From the NCBI GenBank assembly GCA_946894095.1, contig OX335663.1, forward strand, positions 248,001 to 312,000: a stretch of 64,000 nucleotides of DNA, read 5' to 3'. The notes beneath the pieces were generated by a model that saw only the letters and a list, made by a program, of their open reading frames with translations, did no database searches and was not told the origin of the DNA. Position 1 is the stretch's first letter, and each line of letters begins with the position of its first letter. A program made the translations under genes and the position numbers. This DNA comes from Incurvaria masculella. Its lineage: Eukaryota; Arthropoda; Insecta; Lepidoptera; Incurvariidae. Shown here in pieces: positions 1 to 12,900 of the stretch.

Positions 1-513
1 TCAGTCAAAAAAAATTATATTTTTCCAACATTCTGCACATTCAATGAATCAACTGAGCGCTACGTCTATGTTATTGTTTTTTTGATACATTAACTTACAT
101 CCGTTACCACTTTACATTTGTATGCGGATGTTTAAATGCTCTTAATATTTTACTAGGTATTTAAAAGTTTTTTGAAGTATACCTTTAAGATTGGAAAATA
201 TTGGCTAAAAACATTAAAAAAATATATTGTTTTACCTTCATTTTAGATTTTTTTGCTAAATAATACAGATATAAACAAAAAAGTCATAACATTCGAACAT
301 AAAATGAAGCTTGGAATACAAAATGGGCATGGAAGACAATTTCGGTTTTTTAATGGCAGTCGCTGTGCAAAATTGTCCCTCAGCCAATGGACAAAGAACG
401 CATTTCTTAAAATTTTCAAACCTTCGATCTCCGCAGCCTTCACAACAGCCTTAATTCGCAAGTGTCTTGATATAAAACCGATCTATACACCCGACCAGAT
501 TGCCGCCAACACG

Positions 514-810
514 CTTTTTAGGGTTCCGTACCCAAAGGGTGAAACCAGAACCCTATTACTAAGCCTCCGCTGTCCGTCCGTCCGTCCGTCTGTCACAGGG
601 CTGTATCTCAGTAACCGTAACAGATACATAGCTGAAAATTTCACAGAGTGTATATTTATTTTGCCGCTATAACAACAAATAGGTAAAATTGAAAAATAAT
701 TAAAATTAAAGGAGGCTCCCATACAAACAACCTGATTTTTTTGTGCTAAATCTTTTACGATGGTACGGAACACTTCAGGTGCGAGTCCGACTTGCACTTG
801 GCCGATTTTT
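514..810 (+). repeat. Interspersed repeat with (CCGT)n core, copy 1
   Basis: Begins TTTTTAGGGTTCCGTACCC, has a short CCGT run (577-593) and ends CGAGTCCGACTTGCACTTGG...TTTTT. It shares start, core, middle (TTTGCCGCTATAACAACAAA) and end with 42330-42683 in the same orientation. The family is undetermined; I recall such repeats in Lepidoptera. 1-513 and 811-1912 hold nothing else I recognise. Confidence 0.8.
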
Positions 811-1961
811 ATCAACATACCTAAGTAATGCGCATAGTGACTTTTAAAATTCGAGCCTGTGTGGCAATATAATATTTCGAACCTAAGACGGCTCGTTGGG
901 CAAACGCACAATAAGTTTTATTGCAGGCAGCTGCATGAAACCAAGGCTTGGCCAAATATTCCTTGAAATGACCGTTCGTAGATAATTGCCGCAACACTGA
1001 CTGATGTACGAAGGTGCGGCGTTTACAATCTTCAGATGGAATCCAAACAATGTTCTACCTCTTAAATTCTAAACAATTTCTTATGACTATCTAAGGTACG
1101 GCCTTAGATATTTGCACAGTTTAGCACAGTTCAATATATGTCGTCCTTCACAGGAAATGTCTGCCTTACAGATTTGTGATTGCCTCACTAACAACTGCAT
1201 ATTTACATATAACACATACACACCTATACATATCAAAGTTTATGTCCAGCGAATTAAAAAAATCAGGGAAACATGTACTTATGTACTTACATTTTTGTAA
1301 ATGGTTGTATGTATTGTTTTTCAATGTAGACATTTCTTCTAAATATATAAATAAATAAATACATTTCGAAAACCCCCTTTGAAATTCTGTCAATGAGTGG
1401 AGGGAGACAAGTCACTGGAATACGTGCGTGTACAACGGGCCGTATTATGCGCTCACGCACATTCCGAATAGTTGAATGTGATTTTGTTTAAGGGTCGCCA
1501 CCCACTTGTGTTCTATCTTTATCTGTTACAGGCAGTACGTAGAGTGAGAGAGGCTTATGCTTCGCGGCTAACTGAAATCGAGTATAGCTTTAAGTGATAT
1601 AAATAAAGCACCACAAAAGGGTTTTATTTATTAGACTGTCCCACTGGAAATAACAGAGTTACCTATCCAGCTGACACAGAATACTGACCAGCAGCTCTGT
1701 TACAGGCTTCATGTTGTTGGACAGTTTACCTACAAAAACGGAATCCATCCTACTGATCGCAAATGAATGTACATAGAAAAAAACTTTGGAGCTCCCTGAA
1801 GAGCCAGGTTTGAGCGGGGAGGGGTAGACCGGTCGTGAGTACGGAACACACACCTTGGCACCGTAGGTGGGCCTAGTTTTGCGAGCAGAGGACAGGCAGA
1901 GGGCATTTGAGGTTCCATCTAACTATTAATATTTTAAAACTTACGCGGGACATAACTACAA

Positions 1962-3261
1962 TATTTAGTTTAACGGCTTACCGCGCGTGTGAGGAGCAGG
2001 ACGGTCACCGGTAGCTCCAGTGGTGGCGAACCTGTTCATGGAGTCATTTGAACAGCGTGCCCTGGACTCGGCAGCTTTACAACCGGCACTATGGATCCGT
2101 TACGTGGATGACGTTTTCGCAGTGTGGACCCACGGACTCACAGAGCTCAGCAAATTCCTAGACCACCTCAACTCCATACATCCCAGGATTAAGTTCACTA
2201 TGGAGATTGAGCAGGAAGGAAAGCTAGCATTCCTGGATGTATTAGTGATTAAGTGCGCCGATGGAAAGTTGGGTCACACGGTATATAGAAAACCGACCCA
2301 TACCAACAGGTACCTACATGCATCCTCACATCACCACCCGGCACACTTACAATCGGTACCAAAATCACTTCTACAGAGAGCGGAACGTCTTTGTGATCCA
2401 CTACACATTGCTGCGGAAATTAAATTCATAGAGACAGTGCTGCAAGGCAATGGTTATAAGGCAAGAGATTGGAGAACCAGAAGGAAAGAACGACAACCAC
2501 AGTATGACGTCAAGAGGCGAGCCGCATACCTGCCGTACATCAGGGGAGTGACAGACCGTATTGCGAGGATACTGAGGAGATCCAGCATACCAGCCGTGCT
2601 GTATCCTCAACGCAAGGTCTCAGCCATGCTCCGATCAGTAAAGGACAAGGTACCATTACTTGCCGCTGGCGTCTACAGAGTTCCCTGTTCATGCGGTAAA
2701 TCGTACATTGGCCAAACGAAGAGGAGCGTCAGGACACGCATCACGGAGCACATACGGGCGGTCAAGAACAGAGATATCACGAAGTCAGCGCTGTGTGAGC
2801 ATGCAGAATCTGGACCTGGGCACTGGTTGAGGTTTGATCAGGTGAAAGTCCTAGTACCTGAACAACGAAACCTCCCACGAATCATTCGGGAGTCCATCGA
2901 AATCAGCAAGCACAAGAACTTCAATCGTGAAGATTCCTACCGTCTTTCGCCCATATGGAAACCCGTGCTGAATAAGCTGAAAACTGAATTTCGGAGAGGT
3001 GCACCGACAACAGACGTCGAGGAAAACACAGTCAGCGTGTTTTGCACTTCACACGAAATTCGGACCGCAGCTAATCCTCAAGAAAATGTACGAGTGTTGC
3101 CATGGACGCTGAGAAGTGAAGCAAAGCGGCGGGTAGCCAGTAACGTGCCTACCTCCGTCGCGACAGGCACGTTCTCCTGAAGATGGAGCCCATGTGAGGC
3201 TCCGAAACGTCGAGCAGCACGTCCTGCTCCTCACACGCGCGGTACGCCGTTAAACTAAATA
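1962..3261 (+). mobile_element. Penelope-like element, 5'-truncated, with inverted end repeats
   Basis: It carries a reverse transcriptase tail and a GIY-YIG nuclease (see 2020-3180). A 42-bp stretch at 1962-2003 is the near-perfect inverted copy of the 3' end 3220-3261 (one mismatch). TTCCATCTAACT occurs at 1913-1924 and 3262-3273, a likely target duplication; the left copy is separated from the inverted repeat by ~37 bp. Partial copies in inverted orientation at the 5' side are known for Penelope-like elements. Confidence 0.88.
2020..3180 (+). CDS. Penelope-like reverse transcriptase / GIY-YIG endonuclease fragment
   Basis: 386 codons open. The RT catalytic box RYVDDVFAVW is at about residues 27-36, followed by LAFLDVLV and VYRKPTHTNRYLH, typical of Penelope-like RTs. 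The GIY-YIG nuclease lies near residues 217-270: [20 protein letters not shown] then RITEH. The N-terminal half of the RT is missing, so the copy cannot be autonomous, though this part is free of stops. It lies antisense to LRP1, beyond the last exon seen. Confidence 0.9.
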   Translation: MVANLFMESFEQRALDSAALQPALWIRYVDDVFAVWTHGLTELSKFLDHLNSIHPRIKFTMEIEQEGKLAFLDVLVIKCADGKLGHTVYRKPTHTNRYLHASSHHHPAHLQSVPKSLLQRAERLCDPLHIAAEIKFIETVLQGNGYKARDWRTRRKERQPQYDVKRRAAYLPYIRGVTDRIARILRRSSIPAVLYPQRKVSAMLRSVKDKVPLLAAGVYRVPCSCGKSYIGQTKRSVRTRITEHIRAVKNRDITKSALCEHAESGPGHWLRFDQVKVLVPEQRNLPRIIRESIEISKHKNFNREDSYRLSPIWKPVLNKLKTEFRRGAPTTDVEENTVSVFCTSHEIRTAANPQENVRVLPWTLRSEAKRRVASNVPTSVATGTFS

Positions 3262-3562
3262 TTCCATCTAACTGTTCTCTTGAGAAGGTTCGGTGAGGGT
3301 TTAAAAAGTACTTTACAGATGGATGATGCAGAAGATCCCAGACCAAGGCAGCCCGAAGACAGCCCACGAGTAGTAGATTGAAGCGCCAATTTAACAAGCT
3401 ACTCGTGATAAATGTAATATTTGACAACACATTAGATGGCAGGGACACTCTTTGCAAATAACTGATATAAGTCCTGAATATACATGTCAGGGCATATGGC
3501 ATGAAAGGTTGATTTTTGTGAATTCGTTTTAGGTATGTGTTCTTTCCAAAAATTGGATAAAC

Positions 3563-3660
3563 GCTTTTGTAAACTTAGACTAAGTGGACGTTGAAAACAT
3601 TTCCAGGAAAGTTTCTTGCCAGTCCTTCTTCACAGTTTTTTATTGAACTGGCAAATGTTA
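3563..3660 (-). repeat. Retroelement-tail-like fragment beside exon 66 donor
   Basis: TTAGACTAAGTGGACGTTGA and CTTCTTCACAG..TTTTTTATTGAACTGGC match 29920-30020. It ends ~12 bp from the exon 66 donor. Between 3274 and 3562 I see nothing. Confidence 0.55.
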
Positions 3661-3671
3661 AAATAACTGAC

Positions 3672-3929
3672 CTTCGCAGTCGGAGTTGTTGCAGAGCGGC
3701 TGCTGGCAGCGTGCGCCGCGCCAGCCGCTCGCGCACGCGCACTGCGCGGTGCCGTTGGCGAGCAGCGCGCAGCGGCCGCCGTTGTGGCAGTAGTCGGCGC
3801 AGAGCGTCGCCTCGCAGTGCTGGCCGCGGTGCGGCGGCCGGCAGCGGCACACGGGCCCGGCGGCGCCGCGCGAGCAGTGGCCGCCGTGCAGGCAGCGCGC
3901 CGCGCCCGCGCACTGTTCGCACCGCTCCC
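3672..3929 (-). CDS. LRP1: LRP1 exon 66: membrane-proximal EGF modules (last exon in window)
   Basis: [73 protein letters not shown]: two and a half EGFs. The frame stays open through donor GTCAGT, so the remaining EGF, membrane and tail exons lie left of position 1. I find no exon in 1-3671. Confidence 0.9.
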
Positions 3930-6900
3930 CTACACACACACACATCACTATCACACATACAGTACACATATTCTACTAACACTGTTTTACCGTTAAAAAG
4001 GACACAGATTCCTATGGCATAAAAAGTCTGGAATACAAATTCTGTTGATTAGCGTTGGTTGGCATCTGGCAATAGTGTTTTGACTTCGGTAATATCTATA
4101 CTAATGTAATAAAGCGGAACAGTTTGTTATTTGTTTGAACTGGCTAATAATCTCTGGAACTACTGGTCGTAAAAAATATATCTATACAATAAAATTAATA
4201 ACATCACACTAGGAGTGGTAGATGCCGAGAAAACATTCAGAAAAAACACAAATGTTTCAGCAAACATTAAATAAAGGCAGAAAGAATGCTACTTAAGGTG
4301 GCCCAACCCGCTCATCTCCCCATACAAAAGGGGAAAGAATATCACGCCCATATTTCTTGTCAGGGATCCAAATTTTTTCTCAAAATAGCTTTATTTGATC
4401 GAACTAGATGTCTGATGACCATTGGCATTGTAAAATTGTAATTGGTTTCTAAGCTATAAGGTCCGAAAGTTCGAATTTTTCGCGCGTTTTATACAATAAC
4501 TTTGGAGGTAGATTACGCAATGATAAAGTAAGAACATCTTAAAAAGATTAGTCATCAGACATAGCTTATTTAATGAAGATTTATGATCTATTTGGTTTTT
4601 GTTAGATTTTTGACTACAGCGGTCGTGGTTTACTTTTAGCTATAAGTCGTTTTGAAATTAAAATTTTCGTAAATCTTACCAAATCATACACTATGCACAT
4701 CGTCTTTTTTGTGGACGTGTTGCATCTTCCTCATCACGGAGCCTGTCTTGTTCTTTGAAACAGAGAAGGTCCCAGAGCGAAACAGCACGGTTTTGTACCG
4801 TGCCCGCGAATCAGTTAGGACCGCCGGGTTGGGCCACCTTAAGTGACAACAAAGTAATAGCTTAGGTGGGCAATACAATCAACAAGGGGGTGCATTTTGC
4901 CAGGTTCTCGAGATTTTCTTTTTGGACTCGGTCCTGGGTTCAGACCTCCATACACTTTACAAAATGGATGTATCTAAAAATGGGCCAGTATTATCATTGG
5001 CTGATGACAGCTGCTCCTGCAGGGAAGAAAACCTTCTTAAATCTCTGGAGTCTTTGCATAAAATGATTGGATTCTTACGACAATAAACAAAAGCACCCGA
5101 TTCTAATGGTTTAATGTATTATTTTAAATCTAAAAAGTGTCACCAAATGCTCAGTCATTAAGGCCATTTAATCAAATCGGCTGATTATACCGATATGTTG
5201 AAACACAAGTAGGTAGGCAGTGACTTACCCGTGTATCCGACAGGACAGGCGCAGGTAGCTCGCCCGGCGGCCGCGCCCTCGGCGGCGCCCGGCACGCACG
5301 TGCCTCCGTTCAGACAGAGCAGCGTGCCGCAAGCCGGCACTGCCGTTTCGCAGCGCGCCCCCGTGAAGCCGGCCGGACAGACGCACTGCACACACACACA
5401 CCACCCACCCCATCATTCACTACACTTTCAGACAGTTAGGTTTGTGTAGTGTATAGCACAACATGAGATCGATTTATGATGAGATAGATTTATAACCTAT
5501 GTGTTCTATGTTTTGTTTATTTTTATGCATGTTGTGTGCTTGTTGTATGCATGGACTGTGCACCTTTTTTTAAATGACGTTGTGATTGTCAGTGTATCCT
5601 GTGTACTACTCTGTTTGTGAACCTATTAATTATTAAATAAATAAAATAAAAATGAATCGTAGATTTTATGTGTAAAAATTCGTAATTGCAGTCAGCCAAT
5701 ACAAATAACTGGCCTGGCTGTAGTAAAAATATTGCTGGCGTGCACTTAAATTATTGACCAAAGCTTTCAGAGATCAGAATAGCTGGAATAAGATTACTTA
5801 TATTCATTGTCAGATATAAAGGAAACAAAATACACATTCTTGGTACTAGGTATTTTACAGTGCATGCACACACAATCACAATGCCACCGGCAAAAGCTCC
5901 TTGTGTCGAAATAGCCATAATGCACACCTGACCTATTGGGCGTAATATTTCGCAATATCCCATGTTTTCTTGATCAACGTGTTCCACTATCCTCTGTTTT
6001 CACCACCTCCAAATTTGCCAAATGCAAATCTCCAGTTACCTGAAATTCGATAAGTAACTTTCGGTTACATTGCATATACACCGTGTAACCGAAAGGTAAT
6101 TTTGGGATTTTGTAGCCGGAGGTGGTGGAAACAACCTCCCACGCACAGCGGCGGGCACGCGCACACGGGCGCGCCGCCGTCCGCGCGCACGCACGCGCCC
6201 GGCCCGCACTCCAACCCGCACGCCCCCGACACCTCCCGCGTGCGACACTCCAACTTCTCCCCTTGTCGGTGGACGCTCGGCACGGTGAATTGCTGTACCC
6301 ACCTTGAGCGAGGTGCGGTCGCCCGAGGCGTGCGCTACCAGGTCGGGCATGCACTGGCCGCGGTGCAGGCAGTAGTCGGCGCAGCGGTAGTGCTGGCAGC
6401 GGCGGCCCACGTACAGCGGCGGGCACGCGCACACGGGCGCGCCGCCGTCCGCGCGCACGCACGCGCCCGGCCCGCACTCCAGCCCGCACGCCACCGACAC
6501 CTCCCGCGTGCGACACTCCAGCTTCTCCTGCACACATGACACTTGTGACAACATATTTAACAGTCATTTAATAAAGTTTGCCCCACCAGCGATGGCACAA
6601 GACCTCACATAAAGTTGCCCCACCAGGGATGGCCCAAAACCTCATTTAAAGTTGCCCCACCAGTGCTGCCGCAACACCTCATTTAAAGTTGCCCCACCAG
6701 TGATGCCAAAACACCTCATTCAAAGTTGCTCACCCAGAGATGCTCAAAACCTCATTTAAAATTGCCCCACCAGTGTTGCCGTAACACCTCATTTAAAGTT
6801 ACCCCACCAGTGCTGCCGCAACACCTCATTTTAAGTTGCCCAAACTGTGATGCCAAAACACCTCATTTAAAGTTGCTCACCCAGTGATGCTCAAAACCTC

Positions 6901-9900
6901 ATTTAAAATTGCCCCACCAGTGTTGCCGTAACACCTCATTTAAAGTTGCCCCACCAGTGATGCCACAACACCTCATTTAAAACTGCCCCCAAGTGATCCT
7001 CAAAACCTCATTTAAAATTGCCCCCCCAAGTGATGCCGAAAAACCTCATTTAAAGTTGTCCCACCAGTGATGCCAAAGAGCATTCTACCTATACAAGCTG
7101 AAAATCTCCTTTCAGAGTTTATTGTTTTTATCACCAAACTTGCACTTGCCATTGGGTGATAAATGTATGTCTAGTTGGACTAACAATATAATAACAAAGT
7201 CAATAAAAGAACATCACACTTACGTCAGTTAGTGAGGAGGTGGCTACGAGGCCGTCGGGACACAGGCAGGTGTAGTTAATGGCGCCAGGGCTCGGTAGGC
7301 ACAGTGCACTTATGTGGCACGGATCTGACACGCACGGGTCTGCCACTGTACACACAGACGCATACTCGAACATACCAATATAATTTCGCATATTAAGTTT
7401 CCAACCAAGTTAAACAGTTTTTGTTTGAAAGTTGGACTTTAAATGGTTACTAACACTAATGCTTGAAAGACTTGGAGGTTAATGCTAAAACGTAACATGT
7501 GTTCCTGAAATAGCTCTCGCTAAACTAGTTTAAACTACGACAATAAAAATGGGACAAGTCATGTGTGACATATGTCACATGAATTGTTGCAAATGATGGT
7601 ATAACATTATTTCATTCTTTTTTTTATCAAACAATTGTCAAGTCAATTAGAGTGGTGTGTCCTGTTTATCCGGTCGGCAAGTGCAAAATGTTTCAAGTGA
7701 TGAGTGAGCGAGTAAGGATGTGTTACGTGTGTGGTCCTGCGTGACGCGGTGCAGCACGAGTAGGTCGGTCAGGCGCAGCAGGTTGCGCTGCGCGTGCTGC
7801 AGCAGGCCGCTGCGCTTGTGCGCGCGCAGCAGCCCACGCCGCCACACGCCCACCAGCGCCTCCTCGAACACGGCCACGCGCACCGGCGTCTGCGCCAATC
7901 CCTCCGCCACCACCGTCGCAGCGCCCTCGCCCGCCGCCGCTCCGCCGCCCGCTGATACCACGCACAACATACATTAACTGACACGAATGCGTGGGAATGT
8001 TTCGTGGAAGAGACATTCTCTGCTGGGGTTAGGTTAGGTTAGGTAAGGTGAAGGGGATATTCAAAACTCTTGCAAAAAGGAACAGTCGGCAGAATCGCAG
8101 TGACGTGTCTGATAGAACTTGAAGCATTTGAAAGTGATCCCCAGTAGCCAGAGGGATATCTGGAAGGAATCTAGGTGTACCTAAGAAGCGTGGATAAAAG
8201 TTTCTGCTGCCTACATGCAGCCACGAGAGAAAGGGCAGTCTGTTCTGAGATTGGAGGAGGAGTGGCGACTCACGAATGCTGTTGTGGAAGGCGATAAGGA
8301 GGCGGCGGTCGGTGCCGTCGAGACGGCACGTCTCCACGGTGCCCTTGCGCACGTCGCTCCAGTAGAGGCGCGCGGCAGGCGCATCGAGCGCGAGCCCGCC
8401 GGGCCGCAGCAGGCGAGCGCGCACGAGCACGCGCCGCGCCGACCCGTCAGTGCCTGCCACCTCGATCGCCGGAGTCGCGCCCCAGTCCGACCACACGATC
8501 TGCCTGCGCAGACACACCCCTCCGTTAGCACGCCCCGAGCGAGAAATTGGGACACTGTTGTATACCGTAATATTTTAGGCGAAGATATTTAAAATGAGGT
8601 TTTGTTTTGTCAATTACATGTTGTGTCCCAACTAACATTGTATTTGCTTGTGCCATAGATGAATTAAGACCTAGATGTTTCACCAAGGGACGAACAATAG
8701 ATGGCGCAACTGCATGGGTACACGTTTACGGCTATGGAAATAGGATGGCGCCACTATCATACCTAGAAGTTTCGAAATAGCCAATAGATAGTGCTGTACA
8801 AAAATAGGATTTATTCATAGATTAATAATACTATTTTGTTTCAAAGTTGGAAAATATACAATTTTGAAACGATGCACACATTTTTTGACAACCCATAAAA
8901 TCAAATGACTTTTTATTAGATTTAAAGCAGTGAGCCTGATAGCTGTGCCATCTCTTAGTACAAACACTCTTTTTGTTGTGATCAATCGAATAGAAGTTAC
9001 CATATTAGTTATTTGTTTATTGCAATAGAGGGCCGGCTTGTTTTTTTTTTTTTATATGTGACTGGACATGGATGGCTAATACCACACCTTCTGTCATGGT
9101 ATTAGCCCAACCCACCACATGGGAACTAGGTGCCATGCCAGGACCTTCCTTATATCGCACGGCTACATTGAACTGGATGGAAAACACGGACAATTTTCAT
9201 TGCCGCTTCGACCATCGTTCATCCAACGCGATGGTACCAACCCGGGCGGGATTAACCCTACCACCCAAGTCCAGACCGGACCCAGCATTGCTTAACTTCG
9301 GAGAGCGATCGCCGAAGTGTCGCGCCACTGGGCTATTGAGGCTGACAAAAGCTGCTTAACATATATTGTATGAAACTTCCGTCACTATGGCAGTGAGCCG
9401 TCTACTTACTCCAGAAAGTAATTACTAATCTATGCTTGCGTGGTCCTAAAAAAAAAGGATATAATAGACACTTTGAGCTGGTGTGGTCTAGTTTAGGTTT
9501 TGACTTGTATAACTATCTCTTTGGCGTACTGGCTCGCCGACTGGCTGGCGGGAGGAAGGTACGTACCTGGTCTTAGGAGAGACGACGATGTCGTTGGGAG
9601 TGTCAACGTCGCCGGTGATGAGCTGCACGCGCATGCGCCCGTCGAGCGTGGTGACGCTGACCGCGCCGAGCCCGCCCCGGCCGCCGCCGCCGCCCGCCAC
9701 CCAGTACAGGCGCCTCGACACCCAGTCGCACGCGATGCTCCGTATCGAGCGCACACCTTGCAACTGCCACAACCACATACAACTCATTTTTTATCATTTC
9801 ATTTAATTTATTTATTCAACTTCTGGTACTCAAACTACACTAAGTCATGTCACAATTTGATTGATCCACGGATTCGATCAACTCAGTGAAGAAGAACCTG

Positions 9901-12900
9901 CAAAGAAACTTCACTGGTCTATAAGCTATGTTTTTTTTAATCAATTTTTTTTCTTCCATATTAATGATTTAAAATAATAACTGTGCCCTTCTTTATCACA
10001 GATAGGTTACACAAAGGCTATATTATTTATTATATTTCAATAGTAAATCACAAACACTATACAGTTCGGACCAAATCATAAATGTGCTTCTAAAGCTCGC
10101 GCGTATACTCTATGCCCTTGTCTCAAGAGTGTTTTTCGTACGCTCGAGTTGCATGCATACATATAAGTTTGGGGTGTACTGTAGTAAAAAATCAAACAAC
10201 AACCAATTTGATTTTAAATCTTCATATAAACAAGCTTTGTTCCAATTCAGTGAATCAGTTTAAGGTGGCCCAACCCGGCGGGCCTAACTCATTCGCGGGC
10301 ACGGTACAAAACCGTGATGTTGCGCTCTTGGACCTTCTCTGTTTCCAAGAATAAGACAGGCTCCGTGATGAGGAAAATGCAACATGTCCACAAAAAAGAC
10401 AATGTGCATAGTGTATGATTTGGTAAGATTTACGAAAATTTTAATTTCAAAACGACTTATAGCTAAAAGTAAACCACGAACGCTGTAGTCAAAAATCTAA
10501 CAAAAACCAAATAGATCATAAATTTTGACTAAATAAGTTATGTCTGATGACTAATCTTTTTACGATGTTCTTACTTTATCATTGCGTAATCCACCTCCAA
10601 AGTTATTGTATAAAACGCGTTAAAAATTCGAACTTTCGGACTTTATTACTTAGAAACCAAACACAATTTTACAATGCCAATGGTCATCAGACATCTAGTT
10701 CGATCAAATAAAGCTATTTTGAGAAAAATTTTGGATCTCTGACAAGAAATATGGGCGTGATCTTCTTTCCCTTTTTGTATGGGGAGATGAGCGGGATGGG
10801 CCACCTTAAGGGGGAACTAAACAATGAATGTTTCATATAAAGATTTTTGCCCGGATTTTGCTGTTCGTGAAGGATTTACAAATTTTTATAACACCAAAAA
10901 TAAAAACAAAAAATTACCTTATCGCCAAACTTTATCCCATATACATTTGACGACGAAAAGTTTTTCATTTCTAATTTTTAAAAAAATCTTGAAAAATTGC
11001 TTAAAGTGCACGAAAAATTTGAACTTTCAAAACTTATAACTTGGAAACCAAACACAATATTTAATACCAATGGTCATCAAGTATATAGTTCAATTAAATA
11101 AAGCTGTTTAGCGTATAATTTTTTATCTCTTGACAAGAAATATGGACATGATGTTTCCACGTTTTTATAGGGAGATGAGCGGGAAGGCCCGCCTTAAATA
11201 ATCCTCTGGGCGTGTCCAGGGGTCGAACTGCGACACGAGTCGAGAGCCGGGAGCAGGGAGCACCCGGCACACTCACAAGCACGTCGGGCTCGGTGTCGGT
11301 GGCGGAGAGGTTGAGTCGGTGCACGCTGCCCTCCGCCTCGTCCGACCAGTACAGCACCGCCGTGTCGCCGCTCCACACCACGTCCACGCCGGAGATCTTG
11401 GGCCTGCACACGACATGCAACGCTCTCATATCATGCAAACACACAGGATAAAAGAAGGAAACAATTTATTTATTTGTTTTAGACGGGTAGCTTATGCCAA
11501 TGCCCATTGCTTACTGTATTGATGGTTGTTAAGAGTGCGACTGTGTGGAGAGCTTCACTCACGTGTGAGGCGCGGCGGTGGAGGACTTGGAGCGGCGGTA
11601 GAGGAGGCGCGGCGGGCCCTGCGTCTTGTAGAGGTCCCACAGCTGCAGCTCCGAGTCGGTCGCCACCACCAGGTTCGCCTTGGGACCTGCCGCACGCGTG
11701 CACATTGCATTACACTCCATTCCAAGTGCCTCTCACTCCGCATGTGTTGCTTCGATACCGGTTGGTGCGGTCTATCTCATTTTCATTATGCTAAGTGCAT
11801 TTATGTCAAGAACGGCCCGTAAGCTTGCTCCCCATACAAACGTAGTTTACAAATCATTTGAAAAACACTGTTCCGATTTGATTGATAACAGGCAAGAGAA
11901 TAACTGCATACAAATTTTCTTTTCTCTGTTGTGCGACACAGGATAAATGTTTCCGAAAAAACGAACACGTGCAGACATAGACATTTGCTGCTTAATATTA
12001 AGTCCAAAATATCAAGCAAATTTGAATAGTGGTTTTCAAATTATTACTATACTACGTTTGTATGGGGATCGTAATTTTCTGATGCTTACCGGCCGATCTT
12101 AAGCTCACTGTAAAGAGAAACATGATGACGATACCCACTAGTATTGTATTGTTTATTCATCATCCATCGACAGTAAACTGCACTCGGATTTGTCATATTT
12201 TAACAATAGCCAGTTCGGCAAAACAAAACACAGTGAAGAACTGGCAAGAAACTTCGCTGTTATTTATTTAACGTCCACTTAGTCTTAATTTACAAAAGTG
12301 TTTGTAATTTTTTTTAACAAAAACAAAGGTAAAACACTAAATTAAAATTAATTCACGAAAGTAACAATTCATTCCATATGCAACAGTTAATTTGCAAAGA
12401 CTATCCCCACCAACTGACATGTTGCCAATTGGAGCAGGCCAGTCCCCACAAACAGCACCCGTTCCCGAGCATCACGCCGGGCACAGCCATCACCTCTCTC
12501 GACCATATTTTAGGGAAAGAGATAACCCGAACCAAGAGTCACCGTAAGCAAGGACCTCAAAGCGATGCACTACTCCAGTGGCAATAAAACATTGTGAAAC
12601 ATTTGCACGTTTGGGTTTAGTACTTTGTCTTGTCATAAACTACTATAGTGAGCTGATCACATATATATTATATATTGTAATGCACTAGCAGCGTTATGCT
12701 GATGCGTGCACTTCTTTTTATGCACTTGCACTTTTGTTTTTAAGCACTTGCACTTATTTATTTATTGTCTTGCATACATAGTTACATATCCCTTTTAATA
12801 TTCCATATTCCCTTATAATGCTATTACCTACGTGTGGTGTTTGGCTCTAGCAATGCGCTCACCACTTGTTTTGTGTGCATATGAATACCCATCTACCTCT

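Noticed and set aside
1659..1918. Candidate membrane or tail exon of LRP1 left of exon 66
   Set aside because: No hydrophobic segment, no NPxY, no frame continuity from exon 66. It lies beside the Penelope-like insertion.
3591..4022. Plus-strand Arg/Ser/Ala-rich open frames opposite exon 66 (and opposite many other exons)
   Set aside because: GC-rich exons lack stop codons on the opposite strand; no domain or conserved start.
8027..8047. TTAGG-like runs (also 30973-30987) as interstitial telomere sequence
   Set aside because: Only three units each; too short to separate from chance or from a transposon end.
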